DNA of 52,989 nt from an uncultured Actinomycetes bacterium (GTDB taxonomy: Bacteria; Actinomycetota; Actinomycetes; Nanopelagicales; Nanopelagicaceae), in NCBI GenBank assembly GCA_903873185.1, contig CAIQNN010000032.1:1-52989 (forward strand), written 5' to 3'. Each line of letters opens with the position of its first letter. Positions within the stretch are counted from its first letter, which is position 1. The notes under the pieces are model-generated. The model saw nothing but the letters and a program-made list of their open reading frames with translations. It did not search any database and was not told the DNA's origin. The translations under genes and the position numbers were made by a program. Positions 10,854 through 19,265 of the stretch are shown one piece after another.

Positions 10854-11719
10854 TGGATACCAAGGCGATGAAAATCAAAGTAGCGAAACTTTCGTGGTTA
10901 GTGGCAAATCCATATGCCATCGTCGCAAGTTCTATTCTTACGATCTTCTTAGCTTGTGCTGCCTTTAGTTCTTGGTTGGCGCCTTATCCAAAAGAAGGTG
11001 CCGGCGCGCCAAATGTTGCTCATACTCTGATCGGACCGAGCCGACTGCACTTACTTGGCACAGATGAACTTGGTCGTGACCTATTAAGTCGAATCATCTT
11101 CGGTGCCCGACCAGCGCTCTTAACATCTTTGACGGTGGTTGGAACGGCGGCGCTTGTAGGGACGCTTCTCGGTTTGATTGCTGGATTTCGAGGCGGTCTC
11201 ATCGACGCGGCGGTCATGCGCCTAAGCGAGCTCTTTCTCTCCTTCCCGCCTCTCCTACTTTCACTAGTAGCTGTTTCACTTCTCGGTCCAGGGCTGCGAA
11301 ATGCCTTGATCGCACTAATTGTTTCTTGGTGGCCTTGGTATGCACGATTGATCAGAAATGAATCCCGATCAATCAAGAGTCAACCATTTGTTGAGATCGC
11401 TCAAGCGATGGGCGTCTCTTCTTGGAAGATCATGACGCGTCACTTATTGCGAAACATAACTTCTTCACTAATTGTGCAGATCGCGGCCGATCTTGGAACC
11501 GTGATCCTTGCTGCCGGCTCTTTAGCCTTTATCGGCTTAGGAGCGCAGCCACCTTCCTCGGATTGGGGGCTCATGGTGGCGCAAGGGCGAACTGTTATTT
11601 TTGATCAATGGTGGATATCGACATTTGCCGGACTAGCCATTTTCATCGTTGTCCTCGCCTTCAATTTGTTGGGCGATGAACTTCGCGACTATTTGGATCC
11701 TAGGAAGCGGGCCAAATGA
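10853..11719 (+). CDS. ABC importer permease, DppC/OppC type
   Basis: The second integral membrane permease, 288 residues, with an N-terminal anchor helix (ANPYAIVASSILTIFLA), the family's HLLGTDELGRDLLSRIIFGAR segment and five further predicted helices. The EAA-type loop is FVEIAQAMGVSSWKIMTRHL, near 180-200. It would form a heterodimer with the upstream permease. It overlaps that gene by 1 bp and the following ATPase by 4 bp (ATGA), showing tight operon structure. DppC proteins are usually about 280-300 residues, so this one is complete. Confidence 0.93.
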   Translation: MDTKAMKIKVAKLSWLVANPYAIVASSILTIFLACAAFSSWLAPYPKEGAGAPNVAHTLIGPSRLHLLGTDELGRDLLSRIIFGARPALLTSLTVVGTAALVGTLLGLIAGFRGGLIDAAVMRLSELFLSFPPLLLSLVAVSLLGPGLRNALIALIVSWWPWYARLIRNESRSIKSQPFVEIAQAMGVSSWKIMTRHLLRNITSSLIVQIAADLGTVILAAGSLAFIGLGAQPPSSDWGLMVAQGRTVIFDQWWISTFAGLAIFIVVLAFNLLGDELRDYLDPRKRAK

Positions 11720-12663
11720 GCGCAGTTCTAACGGTCAAAAATCTGGCAGTAGATTTCTACGCTAAGGGAGCGATTGTTAACTCCCCACTTCGTGGAATCG
11801 ATTTTGATATTGATTCAGGCAAGACACTCGGGATCGTCGGTGAAACCGGCTGCGGAAAGACATTATCGGCGCTAGCGATCATGGGATTACTGCCAGAAAA
11901 TGCGGTTCAAACAGGGGAGATCTCTCTTTCTGGAGTTGGGAAACTGAGCAGCGCAAGTATGAAAAGCGTTCGAGGCAAAGAGATTTCGATGATCTTCCAA
12001 AATCCTCATTCTGCTTTAAATCCAACTTTTTCAATTAGAGATCAACTCAAATACGTGGCTCAATCTTGCGAGATTCAAAAAAGTGAAATCGAAAGCACCT
12101 CAAGGGAGGGGCTACATTCAGTCGGTCTTCGCGATGTGGATCGCATCCTGAATTCATACCCCCACGAACTTTCAGGTGGAATGCTTCAACGCTGCATGAT
12201 TGCGATGTCCCTATTATCAAAGCCAAAGTTGCTGATTGCCGATGAACCAACGACGGCTCTTGATGCCACCGTAGGGCGCCAGGTTTTGGACCTACTTCTC
12301 TCGCTTCAAGCCCAAAACGGGTTTGCCATGCTCTTCATCTCTCACGATGTTGGCGCGGTATCTCATGTTGCTGATCAGATTTCAGTTCTTTACGCCGGGA
12401 AAGTTGTAGAAAATGGTCCTTCCAGTTCACTTTTAGATTCTCCTCGGCATCCCTACACCCGCGGCTTATTTGGTGCGGTGCCGAGCGTGAAGGTGCCCAG
12501 AGGAGAATTGGTTGCCATCCCGGGGGCCGTCCCATTGGTCACTCTTGGAATTTCTGGTTGTGCCTTTTCTACGAGATGCACTTTGAGCGATGGCGCTTGC
12601 GACACGGTGCCACCCTCGGTTGAAGTGCATGGTCATCGAGTGGCTTGCTGGAAGGTGAGCTGA
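11716..12663 (+). CDS. ABC importer ATPase, DppD/OppD type
   Basis: First ATPase of the importer, 315 residues. Walker A GETGCGKT (about 46-53), Q-loop FQNPHSALNPTF, signature LSGGM with MLQRCMIAM (about 153-163), Walker B LLIADEPTTALD and the switch His in FISHDVG are all present. The C-terminal oligopeptide-transporter extension carries a four-Cys cluster (GCAFSTRC, GAC, ACW), as in DppD-type ATPases where an iron-sulfur cluster has been reported. The gene overlaps the permease by 4 bp, and its TGA overlaps the ATG of the fused ATPase-hydrolase. It should pair with the N-terminal half of that next protein to make the ATPase heterodimer. Confidence 0.93.
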   Translation: MSAVLTVKNLAVDFYAKGAIVNSPLRGIDFDIDSGKTLGIVGETGCGKTLSALAIMGLLPENAVQTGEISLSGVGKLSSASMKSVRGKEISMIFQNPHSALNPTFSIRDQLKYVAQSCEIQKSEIESTSREGLHSVGLRDVDRILNSYPHELSGGMLQRCMIAMSLLSKPKLLIADEPTTALDATVGRQVLDLLLSLQAQNGFAMLFISHDVGAVSHVADQISVLYAGKVVENGPSSSLLDSPRHPYTRGLFGAVPSVKVPRGELVAIPGAVPLVTLGISGCAFSTRCTLSDGACDTVPPSVEVHGHRVACWKVS

Positions 12664-14576
12664 TGAGCCGAGAAGTACTGAATCTAAAAGGTGTTACCAA
12701 AATATTTCCTGCCTCCAGGAGGAGCGGTGAAGGTTTTACTGCGGTGAGCGATGTTTCATTTTCGCTTATCGCTGGTGAGGTTTTTGGGTTGGTAGGGGAG
12801 TCTGGTTCAGGCAAGAGCACATTAGCCCGCTGTGCATTTGGTATCGCGCCAATTTCGAGTGGTCATGTTTCTATTCTCGGGCAAAAATTAGAGGATGTTT
12901 CAGCAAAGGATTTAAGACTCTTAAAAAGTGAGCTCGGCTTTGTTTTCCAAGATCCGATTGGTTCCTTGAATCCGAAATTGCGAGTCGCAGAAATAATTGC
13001 TGAGCCACTAGAACTTCGCAAGCTGCCCGCTGCCGAAATAGCAGCTCGAGTAAGTTATTTAATTGAGCGAGTTGGCCTGACTCAAAGCCACTTAGAGCGC
13101 AAGCGACATGAGCTATCCGGAGGTCAGTGCCAAAGAGTTGCCATTGCGAGAGCGCTGGCGACCAACCCAAAATTGATTCTTTTGGATGAACCAACTTCAT
13201 CGCTAGATTTATCAGTACAAGCGCAAATTCTTAACTTACTAGAAGAATTACGACGGGAATTTAATCTCACTTATCTGATAATTTCCCACAATTTGGATGT
13301 CATTTCGCATATGAGTGATCGCATGGCCGTCATGAAGGATGGCAAGATCGTTGAAATGGGTGGGACTCAAGAGTTATTGTCCAACCCAACTAACTCCTAT
13401 ACCAAAGAATTGATCAACTCTTACAGTGCTGACTTCGCTGTAAGCGCGAAGTTACCAAAGAATTTCAATTTGGATGCTTGGCAAGATGCCCCGCTGAATC
13501 GTTGGGCTTTTCAAAATGTTGAACTTTTTATACCGACACGAATAATTTCTGCGCATCCCGATGCTCGTCCTGTGGAGCATACGTTGGAAATTAAGAGCTA
13601 TCCGGAGGTAGCTGATCTGATTTCAGAACTTGCAACTGATGCGATTTTGGTAATGAACCGAGGGAAGATTCAATTCGAGGAATACCTTCATGGAATGAGT
13701 GCCGAATCGCCACACTTGCTTCAGTCGGTTTCCAAATCGATCCTTGGTGGTTTATATGCGAACTTATCGGCTAGTGGTCAGGTTGATTCCGATCTTCAAG
13801 TAAGCGATTACCTGCCCGAACTTTCGGCGAGCGGTTTTGGGGACGCTACGGTTCAAAACCTGCTTGATATGACGGCCGCAGTTAATTTCTCCGAGGATTA
13901 CCATGATCCCGCTTCAGAGATTGCTCAACTTGACCGCGCCGCGGGATGGCGAAACCCGGCTCCAGGAGCTGCGGTTCACATCAGAGAGTTTCTAGGCTCC
14001 GTGAAAAAGAGCGGGGAACATGGAACGCATTTCCAATATTGCTCGGCTAATACCGATCTATTGGCCTGGATTGCCGAGGAAGTTACAGGTGTTTCATACG
14101 AGAGCTTGATCTCTAAAGTTATTTGGCAACCCTTGAAAGCCATGAATGATGCGACGATTACGGTAGATGCCTTGGGTGCACCTCTGGCCAATGGTGGTAT
14201 TTCAACGACAGCTCGCGACTTAGCTCGATTTGGGGATGCGATACTCAATAACGGCGTGGTTGACGGGGTTCAAGTGATTCCGGCCAAGTGGATCGCGGCT
14301 ACTTTCGCTGGCGCCAGTCCTAGCGTTATCTCGCCCCAATATTTGCAGCAGTTACATCCTGGTGGCTCGTATCGAAATCAATGGTGGATAACAAATAGTG
14401 CCCGACACGAAATTTATGGTGTTGGGATTTATGGCCAATATTTATGGCTAGATCCAATTAGCCAGACGGTAATTGTTAAATTTTCTTCCCTGCCAGTTGC
14501 GACCGATGCCAATCATTCGGTGAAACACATGCAGTTATTTCGCCACATTTCATCGAGCTTCCCAAGGCTTAATTAG
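12663..14576 (+). CDS. Fusion of a DppF-type ABC ATPase with a beta-lactamase-fold serine hydrolase
   Basis: A 637-residue two-domain protein. Residues 1-255 are a complete ABC ATPase: Walker A GESGSGKST (45-53), Gln96, LSGGQ (151-155), Walker B LILLDEP (171-177) and His209. Residues about 315-637 form a class C beta-lactamase / NylB-like hydrolase: nucleophile Ser355 and Lys358 in QSVSK, the Tyr motif YCSAN (459-463), LANGGISTTARDL near 508 and GIYGQYLWLDP near 588. No signal peptide or membrane segment separates them, so the hydrolase should be cytoplasmic. The usual DppF C-terminal extension is lost. I chose ATG 12663, behind GGAAGGTGAG and overlapping the previous TGA, over TTG 12645. The expected role is import of an amide-, ester- or lactam-containing compound coupled to its hydrolysis; the substrate is unknown. 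Confidence 0.9.
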   Translation: MSREVLNLKGVTKIFPASRRSGEGFTAVSDVSFSLIAGEVFGLVGESGSGKSTLARCAFGIAPISSGHVSILGQKLEDVSAKDLRLLKSELGFVFQDPIGSLNPKLRVAEIIAEPLELRKLPAAEIAARVSYLIERVGLTQSHLERKRHELSGGQCQRVAIARALATNPKLILLDEPTSSLDLSVQAQILNLLEELRREFNLTYLIISHNLDVISHMSDRMAVMKDGKIVEMGGTQELLSNPTNSYTKELINSYSADFAVSAKLPKNFNLDAWQDAPLNRWAFQNVELFIPTRIISAHPDARPVEHTLEIKSYPEVADLISELATDAILVMNRGKIQFEEYLHGMSAESPHLLQSVSKSILGGLYANLSASGQVDSDLQVSDYLPELSASGFGDATVQNLLDMTAAVNFSEDYHDPASEIAQLDRAAGWRNPAPGAAVHIREFLGSVKKSGEHGTHFQYCSANTDLLAWIAEEVTGVSYESLISKVIWQPLKAMNDATITVDALGAPLANGGISTTARDLARFGDAILNNGVVDGVQVIPAKWIAATFAGASPSVISPQYLQQLHPGGSYRNQWWITNSARHEIYGVGIYGQYLWLDPISQTVIVKFSSLPVATDANHSVKHMQLFRHISSSFPRLN

Positions 14577-14938
14577 CAGTCGCTGCAAATTCCAAAGATC
14601 TCGGCGGTATGACCGATGTCGCGAAAACCATGCTCTTCGCCGGACTTCTGCGCCCACTTCTCAATTACTCCACCTTCAATCTCAACGGTCTTGCCACAGT
14701 TCTTGCAAACTAGGTGATGGTGGTGAGCATCGCCGCAGAGACGATATATCGCTTCGCCATCTTCACGACGGAGGAGATCTACGCTCTTGTCGGCTACCAA
14801 ACTTTGTAGCGCTCGATAAACGGTAGTTAAACCGATTGCTTCTTGATTTCGTTTTAGCACCATATGAAGCTCTTGAGCGCTGGCAAAGCCACCAACTCGT
14901 TCGAGCGCATGAAGAACTTTGGTTTCGGATTTACTCAT
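14573..14938 (-). CDS. zur: Fur-family repressor, probably Zur
   Basis: A 121-residue Fur-family DNA-binding protein. The winged HTH is at about 1-65 (TTVYRALQSL as recognition helix), and the dimer and metal domain follows. Structural zinc Cys pairs are CKNC (78-81) and CSDC (118-121). The CGDAHHHH run at 68-75 is typical of the sensing site in Zur proteins. It is translated with, and overlaps by 4 bp, the upstream ZIP metal transporter. The promoter of the pair carries a Zur-like box, so zinc-dependent autorepression is likely. Its 3' end overlaps that of the ABC-hydrolase gene by 4 bp. A manganese or iron sensor is less likely given the box. Confidence 0.85.
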   Translation of the reverse strand: MSKSETKVLHALERVGGFASAQELHMVLKRNQEAIGLTTVYRALQSLVADKSVDLLRREDGEAIYRLCGDAHHHHLVCKNCGKTVEIEGGVIEKWAQKSGEEHGFRDIGHTAEIFGICSDC

Positions 14939-15669
14939 AGCGTGTTAACGACCAAGAACATCGTGAGAACGCCGATCAAGGTAGCAACCATTGTCATTCG
15001 AGAAGGATGGCGCGAATGCGCTTCAGGCAAAATATGAGAGGTTGCGATGTAGATAATGAATCCCGAGAAGATCGCTAGATAAATCGCGAGCCAAGAGTTG
15101 CTGATGGAAATTTTGCTGCCCAATGCGGCGCCACTAATTCGCGCAATTGCATCAATAACTAATAGCGCTTTTACCGCGGAGCTCCATTTGCCGCCTTTGA
15201 TAAGCATGGCAACGGTATTGAGGCCATCGCTAAAGGCATGGACTATGAGTGCGATGAAGACGGCAATTCCAAAGGCGTTGCTGACCTGAAAGGCTAAGCC
15301 AAGCGCCATGCCATCTAGGAAAACGTGACCAGCCATGGCTAAGGCACCCAAGCCACCAGCGATATTGCCGTAGTGGGTGTGGTCGTGGTCGTAATCAGAA
15401 TCGACAGGTTCATGTGAACCGGCAAATTGTTCGAAGAAGTGCAACGTTAAGAAGCCGCCGACAAATGCGAGCGTCACCGCGGGGAGTTTTCCGACATAGA
15501 GGGTGGCATTGCGAAAAATTTCGGGGAGCAAATCAAAGGAGACGAGCCCAAGCATCAAACCCGCAGCCAGACCCAAGACCAAATGGAAGCGATCTTTGGA
15601 TTTGAGAGCCAGCGCGCCACCCAAAGTCGTTGCCAAGACTGTTACTGCGGCGAGGGCGATCGCGATCAT
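14935..15669 (-). CDS. ZIP-family metal (probably zinc) transporter
   Basis: A 244-residue membrane protein with about eight predicted helices. The ZIP metal path is visible in helices 4 and 5 (HVFLDGMALG and HAFSDGLNTV), and a His-rich cytoplasmic loop (DYDHDHTHYG) lies near 91-100. A later helix carries TSHILPEAHSRH. It would bring Zn(II) into the cell. It is the first gene of a two-gene unit with the Zur-like repressor. The message is probably leaderless: TACTTT lies 5 bases before the ATG and there is no ribosome site. Iron or manganese transport cannot be excluded from sequence alone. Confidence 0.88.
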   Translation of the reverse strand: MIAIALAAVTVLATTLGGALALKSKDRFHLVLGLAAGLMLGLVSFDLLPEIFRNATLYVGKLPAVTLAFVGGFLTLHFFEQFAGSHEPVDSDYDHDHTHYGNIAGGLGALAMAGHVFLDGMALGLAFQVSNAFGIAVFIALIVHAFSDGLNTVAMLIKGGKWSSAVKALLVIDAIARISGAALGSKISISNSWLAIYLAIFSGFIIYIATSHILPEAHSRHPSRMTMVATLIGVLTMFLVVNTL

Positions 15670-15674
15670 GGTTC

Positions 15675-15708
15675 AAAGTAGCAGAAATGGAAATGGTTGT
15701 CATTTTCA
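15675..15708 (-). promoter_or_regulatory. Promoter with overlapping Zur-type box
   Basis: Reading the minus strand, ATGACA (15703-15698), a 17 bp spacer and TACTTT (15680-15675) form a good promoter for the ZIP-zur unit. The imperfect palindrome TGGAAATG-N5-CATTTTCA (15688-15708; 7 of 8 arm positions match) covers the -35 box and half of the spacer. TGAAAATG half-sites of this form are typical of actinobacterial Zur boxes, so a zinc-loaded repressor bound here would block polymerase. Confidence 0.65.
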
Positions 15709-15733
15709 ATTTGGTCCTGAGTAGCCTTGGCTC

Positions 15734-16018
15734 ATGATTGCAATCGCCAGATTCCAGATTCCACAGAGCGAGGCCGCCGCCTTTTCAGGCGCAGCGAGCG
15801 CAGCGTTGGCAGCTTTGGCTGAGTGCGATGGCTTTAAATCAGGCGAAGTTGGGCAGAATACGGACGAGCCCGGCCTTTGGACGCTGGTCTCAATTTGGAA
15901 AGATGTGGGCTCTTATCGGCGCGCACTTAGTAATAATCAAGTAAAGATGCTCTCGATTCCGTTATTGGCTCGGGCGATCGATGAGCCCGGTGCATATATA
16001 AACGCGACAAGCGAGTAA
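15734..16018 (+). CDS. Small antibiotic biosynthesis monooxygenase (ABM) fold protein
   Basis: A 94-residue protein with the ferredoxin-like ABM fold: a first strand IAIARFQI, a helix rich in Ala, then LWTLVSIWKDVGSYRRALSN, which carries the conserved W-x(5-6)-Y-R-x-A/H-like segment of the family. Members include small monooxygenases, heme-degrading enzymes and stress proteins of unknown role, so the exact reaction is open. It is divergent from the ZIP-zur unit. TAGCCT (15722-15727) lies 6 bases before the ATG, and there is no ribosome site, so translation is probably leaderless. Confidence 0.75.
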   Translation: MIAIARFQIPQSEAAAFSGAASAALAALAECDGFKSGEVGQNTDEPGLWTLVSIWKDVGSYRRALSNNQVKMLSIPLLARAIDEPGAYINATSE

Positions 16019-16026
16019 AATTCCCT

Positions 16027-16045
16027 TTCTTGCGACCAGCAAGAA
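16027..16045 (+). other. Short hairpin upstream of glyS
   Basis: TTCTTGC (16027-16033) and GCAAGAA (16039-16045) form a perfect 7 bp stem with a 5-base loop between the ABM gene and glyS. No T-run follows, so it is not a typical intrinsic terminator. It may stabilise the end of the upstream message, or be chance. Confidence 0.3.
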
Positions 16046-16078
16046 TTAAGCCGACAGCCAGCCGGAAGCGAGAACAAA

Positions 16079-17458
16079 ATGGCCGCAGATCGTTTAGAAA
16101 CAATTGTTAGCCTTGCAAAGCGACGGGGTTTCGTCTACCCCTCTTCAGAAATTTATGGTGGTCTGCGGGCAGCCTGGGATTACGGCCCATTGGGCGTTGA
16201 ACTCAAGAACAATGTAAAGCGTCAATGGTGGCGCGCCATGGTTCAAGGTCGCGAAGATGTGGTCGGACTTGATTCGTGTGTAATTTTGTCCCGCGAAGTT
16301 TGGGAAGTATCTGGCCATGTTGAAACTTTTTCGGATCCCTTAACTGAGTGCACCGCTTGTCATAAGCGCTACCGCGCCGACCATCTCCAAGAAGCCTTCG
16401 AAGCCAAGAATGGGCGAGCTCCAGCTTCGATGGAAGAAGTTAATTGTCCTAACTGTGGCAATAAAGGAAAATTCACCAACCCAAGGCAATTCAGTGGCCT
16501 GCTCAAGACTTACTTGGGAGCTGTAGAAGACGAATCAGGTATGGCATACCTGCGGCCAGAAACCGCTCAAGGAATCTTCATTAACTTTGAAAATGTGGCA
16601 ACAACTTCTCGAAAGAAGCCACCTTTTGGAATTGGCCAAATTGGAAAGTCATTCCGAAATGAAATTACACCTGGAAACTTTATTTTTCGCACCAGAGAAT
16701 TTGAGCAGATGGAGATGGAGTTCTTTGTTGTGCCAGGCACAGATGAAGAGTGGCATCAATACTGGATCGATACTCGCTTGCAGTGGTACAAAGATTTGGG
16801 AATCAACCCAGATCGACTTCGACTATTCGAGCACCCGAAAGAGAAGCTCTCGCACTATTCGAAGCGAACCGTTGATATCGAATACCGATTCGAATTTAAC
16901 GGAATCGAATGGGGCGAGCTCGAAGGTATTGCTAGCCGTACTGATTTCGACCTCAAGGCTCACAGCGCCGCCTCCGGAAAAGATTTATCTTGGTTTGATC
17001 AAGAGAAGAATGAACGATGGGTGCCGTTTGTAATCGAGCCTGCTGCTGGCGTTGACCGAGCCGCGCTCACATTTATGATGGATGCTTACACCGAAGATGA
17101 AGCGCCAAATGCCAAGGGCGAGATGGAAAAACGAGCAGTGATGAAGCTGGATTATCGTTTAGCTCCAATCAAGGTTGCCGTTCTTCCGCTTTCTAGAAAT
17201 GCAGATCTATCGCCAAAGGCCAGGGATCTAGCAGCTGCGCTGCGCCAAAATTGGAGCGTTGACTTCGACGACGCCGGAGCAATCGGTCGCCGTTATCGTC
17301 GCCAAGATGAAATTGGTACGCCATATTGCATCACCATTGACTTCGAAACTCTCGAAGATAATGCCGTGACGATTCGCGATCGCGACACCATGGCGCAAGA
17401 GCGCATAAGTATCGATCAGGTAACCGCCTGGTTGGCACCACGGTTGTTGGGGTGCTAA
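16079..17458 (+). CDS. glyS: Glycyl-tRNA synthetase (homodimeric type)
   Basis: Charges tRNA-Gly with glycine. The 459-residue class II enzyme is of the homodimeric (alpha2) type. It shows [12 protein letters not shown] near the N-terminus, motif 2 residues around [21 protein letters not shown], the RPETAQGIF substrate segment, motif 3 ([11 protein letters not shown]) and a C-terminal anticodon-binding domain (about 360-459). Cys pairs CTACHK and CPNCGNKG lie in the insertion between motifs 1 and 2. GGAAGCGAG precedes the ATG. It is followed by, and overlaps 7 bp with, a dihydrouridine synthase gene; in some Actinobacteria the two are neighbours. Confidence 0.96.
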   Translation: MAADRLETIVSLAKRRGFVYPSSEIYGGLRAAWDYGPLGVELKNNVKRQWWRAMVQGREDVVGLDSCVILSREVWEVSGHVETFSDPLTECTACHKRYRADHLQEAFEAKNGRAPASMEEVNCPNCGNKGKFTNPRQFSGLLKTYLGAVEDESGMAYLRPETAQGIFINFENVATTSRKKPPFGIGQIGKSFRNEITPGNFIFRTREFEQMEMEFFVVPGTDEEWHQYWIDTRLQWYKDLGINPDRLRLFEHPKEKLSHYSKRTVDIEYRFEFNGIEWGELEGIASRTDFDLKAHSAASGKDLSWFDQEKNERWVPFVIEPAAGVDRAALTFMMDAYTEDEAPNAKGEMEKRAVMKLDYRLAPIKVAVLPLSRNADLSPKARDLAAALRQNWSVDFDDAGAIGRRYRRQDEIGTPYCITIDFETLEDNAVTIRDRDTMAQERISIDQVTAWLAPRLLGC

Positions 17459-18624
17459 CAGCTCCTACTTTTAAACCACTTCGTCTTCCCATTGCAAATG
17501 GGGGCTTTGAAAATGACGAAGTGGTTCTTTCGGCACCTGTCGTCTTGGCGCCAATGGCGGGCATAACTAATTCTGCCTTTCGTACGCTATGCCGGGAGCA
17601 GGGGGCGGGACTATTTGTCTCCGAGATGGTTACCGCCAGAGCGCTAATTGAGCGACATCCAGAAACGATGCGTTTAATTACTCCAGGAGTTGGGGAAACC
17701 CCGCGCTCGGTCCAGTTGTATGCAGTTGACCCGACAGTGGTGGGTTTGGCAGTAACTCTTCTAATGAAAGAAAATTTGGCCGATCATATTGATCTTAATT
17801 TTGGTTGCCCCGTTCCAAAAGTTACCAGGCGCGGGGGTGGTGCGGCGCTGCCTTACAAGCGAAAGCTATTTGAAAATATTGTTGGTTCCGCGGTTAAAGC
17901 TGCAGCTCCATATGGCGTTCCGGTCACGGTAAAGATGCGAATCGGAATTGATTCGGATCATTTAACCTATCTAGAAGCGGCAAAATCAGCGGCAAATCAA
18001 GGGGTCGCCTGGGTGGCACTTCATGCCCGAACTGCGGCACAAATGTACGAAGGCAAAGCCGATTGGTCGGCAATCACGAACTTAGTTGAACATTTAAAAC
18101 CAACCGGCGTGCCAGTTCTTGGAAATGGCGATATTTGGAGCGGAGCCGATGGCGCACGAATGATGGCCGAAACAGGTTGTGACGGCGTTGTGGTTGGCCG
18201 CGGTTGTTTGGGCCGGCCATGGTTATTTGCGGATTTAGTTCAAGCCTTTGAGGCAAGTGCTGCGCGATCTGAACCCACGCTCTTCCAAGTTCGAGAGATT
18301 ATTTCTAGACACGGTCAACTATTAGTTGATTTCTTTGAGAGTGAAGGTCGGGCGATGCGCGATCTTCGAAAACATATGGCTTGGTACCTCAAAGGCTTCT
18401 CGGTTGCGCGTGAACTTCGCTCCAGATTCGGAATGGTAGTAAGCCTGAGCGAGTTAGATTATTTGCTTTCCCAATTGGAAGATCAGCAATATCCGGCGGC
18501 AATTGGTGATGCACCTCGAGGTCGCACCAGCCACGGTCGTCCAGTCTCCCTTCCTGATGGCTGGCTAAATGATCCGGACGAGATTGCAACTATCACAATC
18601 GATGATTCGGTTTCTGGTGGTTAA
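17452..18624 (+). CDS. dus: tRNA-dihydrouridine synthase
   Basis: FMN-dependent enzyme that reduces uridine to dihydrouridine in tRNA D-loops. The 390-residue protein has [11 protein letters not shown] at 34-44, the catalytic Cys119 in [27 protein letters not shown], the LHARTA-Q-YEGKADW segment and [14 protein letters not shown], all characteristic of the DusB-like group. The start is GTG at 17452, overlapping the end of glyS, with a GGGG stretch before it. The C-terminal helical tRNA-binding region is present. Which uridines it modifies cannot be told. Confidence 0.94.
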   Translation: MLTAPTFKPLRLPIANGGFENDEVVLSAPVVLAPMAGITNSAFRTLCREQGAGLFVSEMVTARALIERHPETMRLITPGVGETPRSVQLYAVDPTVVGLAVTLLMKENLADHIDLNFGCPVPKVTRRGGGAALPYKRKLFENIVGSAVKAAAPYGVPVTVKMRIGIDSDHLTYLEAAKSAANQGVAWVALHARTAAQMYEGKADWSAITNLVEHLKPTGVPVLGNGDIWSGADGARMMAETGCDGVVVGRGCLGRPWLFADLVQAFEASAARSEPTLFQVREIISRHGQLLVDFFESEGRAMRDLRKHMAWYLKGFSVARELRSRFGMVVSLSELDYLLSQLEDQQYPAAIGDAPRGRTSHGRPVSLPDGWLNDPDEIATITIDDSVSGG

Positions 18625-18626
18625 CA

Positions 18627-19253
18627 ATGTTTATCTTTAAAATAGTTCGAAGAGCGATTTCCGCGCTGTTGCTTCTCATAGTCATCATCCCGCTCTTCGT
18701 CGCCTTTCAAATTTGGTCCACCGCAAATTCGGCCACCCCAAAGAAGAGCGATGTAATAGTTGTTTTAGGCGCCGCACAATTCAATGGAAAACCAACGCCG
18801 GTGTTGCAAGCCCGCATCGATCAAGCTTTCAAAGTATATAAAGGCGGGGATGCCACTCAAATAATTTCCGTCGGCGGCGGTGCACCTGGTGATGCGACTA
18901 CCGAGGCAATGAGCAGTTATCGCTCTTTGATGACAAAGAAAGTTCCGAAATCTCATTTGATCGAAATCCCAGTCGGTCGAGATACTTTAAGTAGTACGGT
19001 TGCATACGTCGCGACAATGAAGGTTCATGGCTGGAAGAGCGCAATCATTGTTACCGATCCTTTTCACTGCTACCGCGCTATGGCAATGGCACAAGACCTT
19101 GGGGTAAGTACCAGTTGCGCGCCCGCAAAATCAACTTCTGGGTTGCTGAGCGGTACGGGAATTCGCTACTTAATCCGCGAAACTGGGGCATATCTGGCCT
19201 ACAAGACCGCCGATCGTATTGGTATTCACCTATCCGATCACTTAAAGAATTAG
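18627..19253 (+). CDS. YdcF/SanA-type DUF218 membrane-anchored protein
   Basis: A 208-residue protein with one N-terminal transmembrane helix (about residues 8-30, ISALLLLIVIIPLFVAFQIW) and an extracytoplasmic DUF218 domain. Typical pieces are DVIVVLGAAQFNGKPTPVLQ, ISVGGGAPGDATTEA and IIVTDPFHCYRAMAMAQ. Related proteins (SanA, ElyC, YdcF) are linked to envelope integrity, but their reaction is unresolved. It starts 2 bp after the dus stop and 12 bp before the dGTPase gene, so it belongs to a same-strand run. The biochemical role is unknown. Confidence 0.85.
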   Translation: MFIFKIVRRAISALLLLIVIIPLFVAFQIWSTANSATPKKSDVIVVLGAAQFNGKPTPVLQARIDQAFKVYKGGDATQIISVGGGAPGDATTEAMSSYRSLMTKKVPKSHLIEIPVGRDTLSSTVAYVATMKVHGWKSAIIVTDPFHCYRAMAMAQDLGVSTSCAPAKSTSGLLSGTGIRYLIRETGAYLAYKTADRIGIHLSDHLKN

Positions 19254-19265
19254 ACTTCGGAAACT

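Noticed and set aside
16027-16045. Hairpin upstream of glyS as a terminator or T-box
   Set aside because: There is no T-run, and none of the T-box specifier or antiterminator features are visible.
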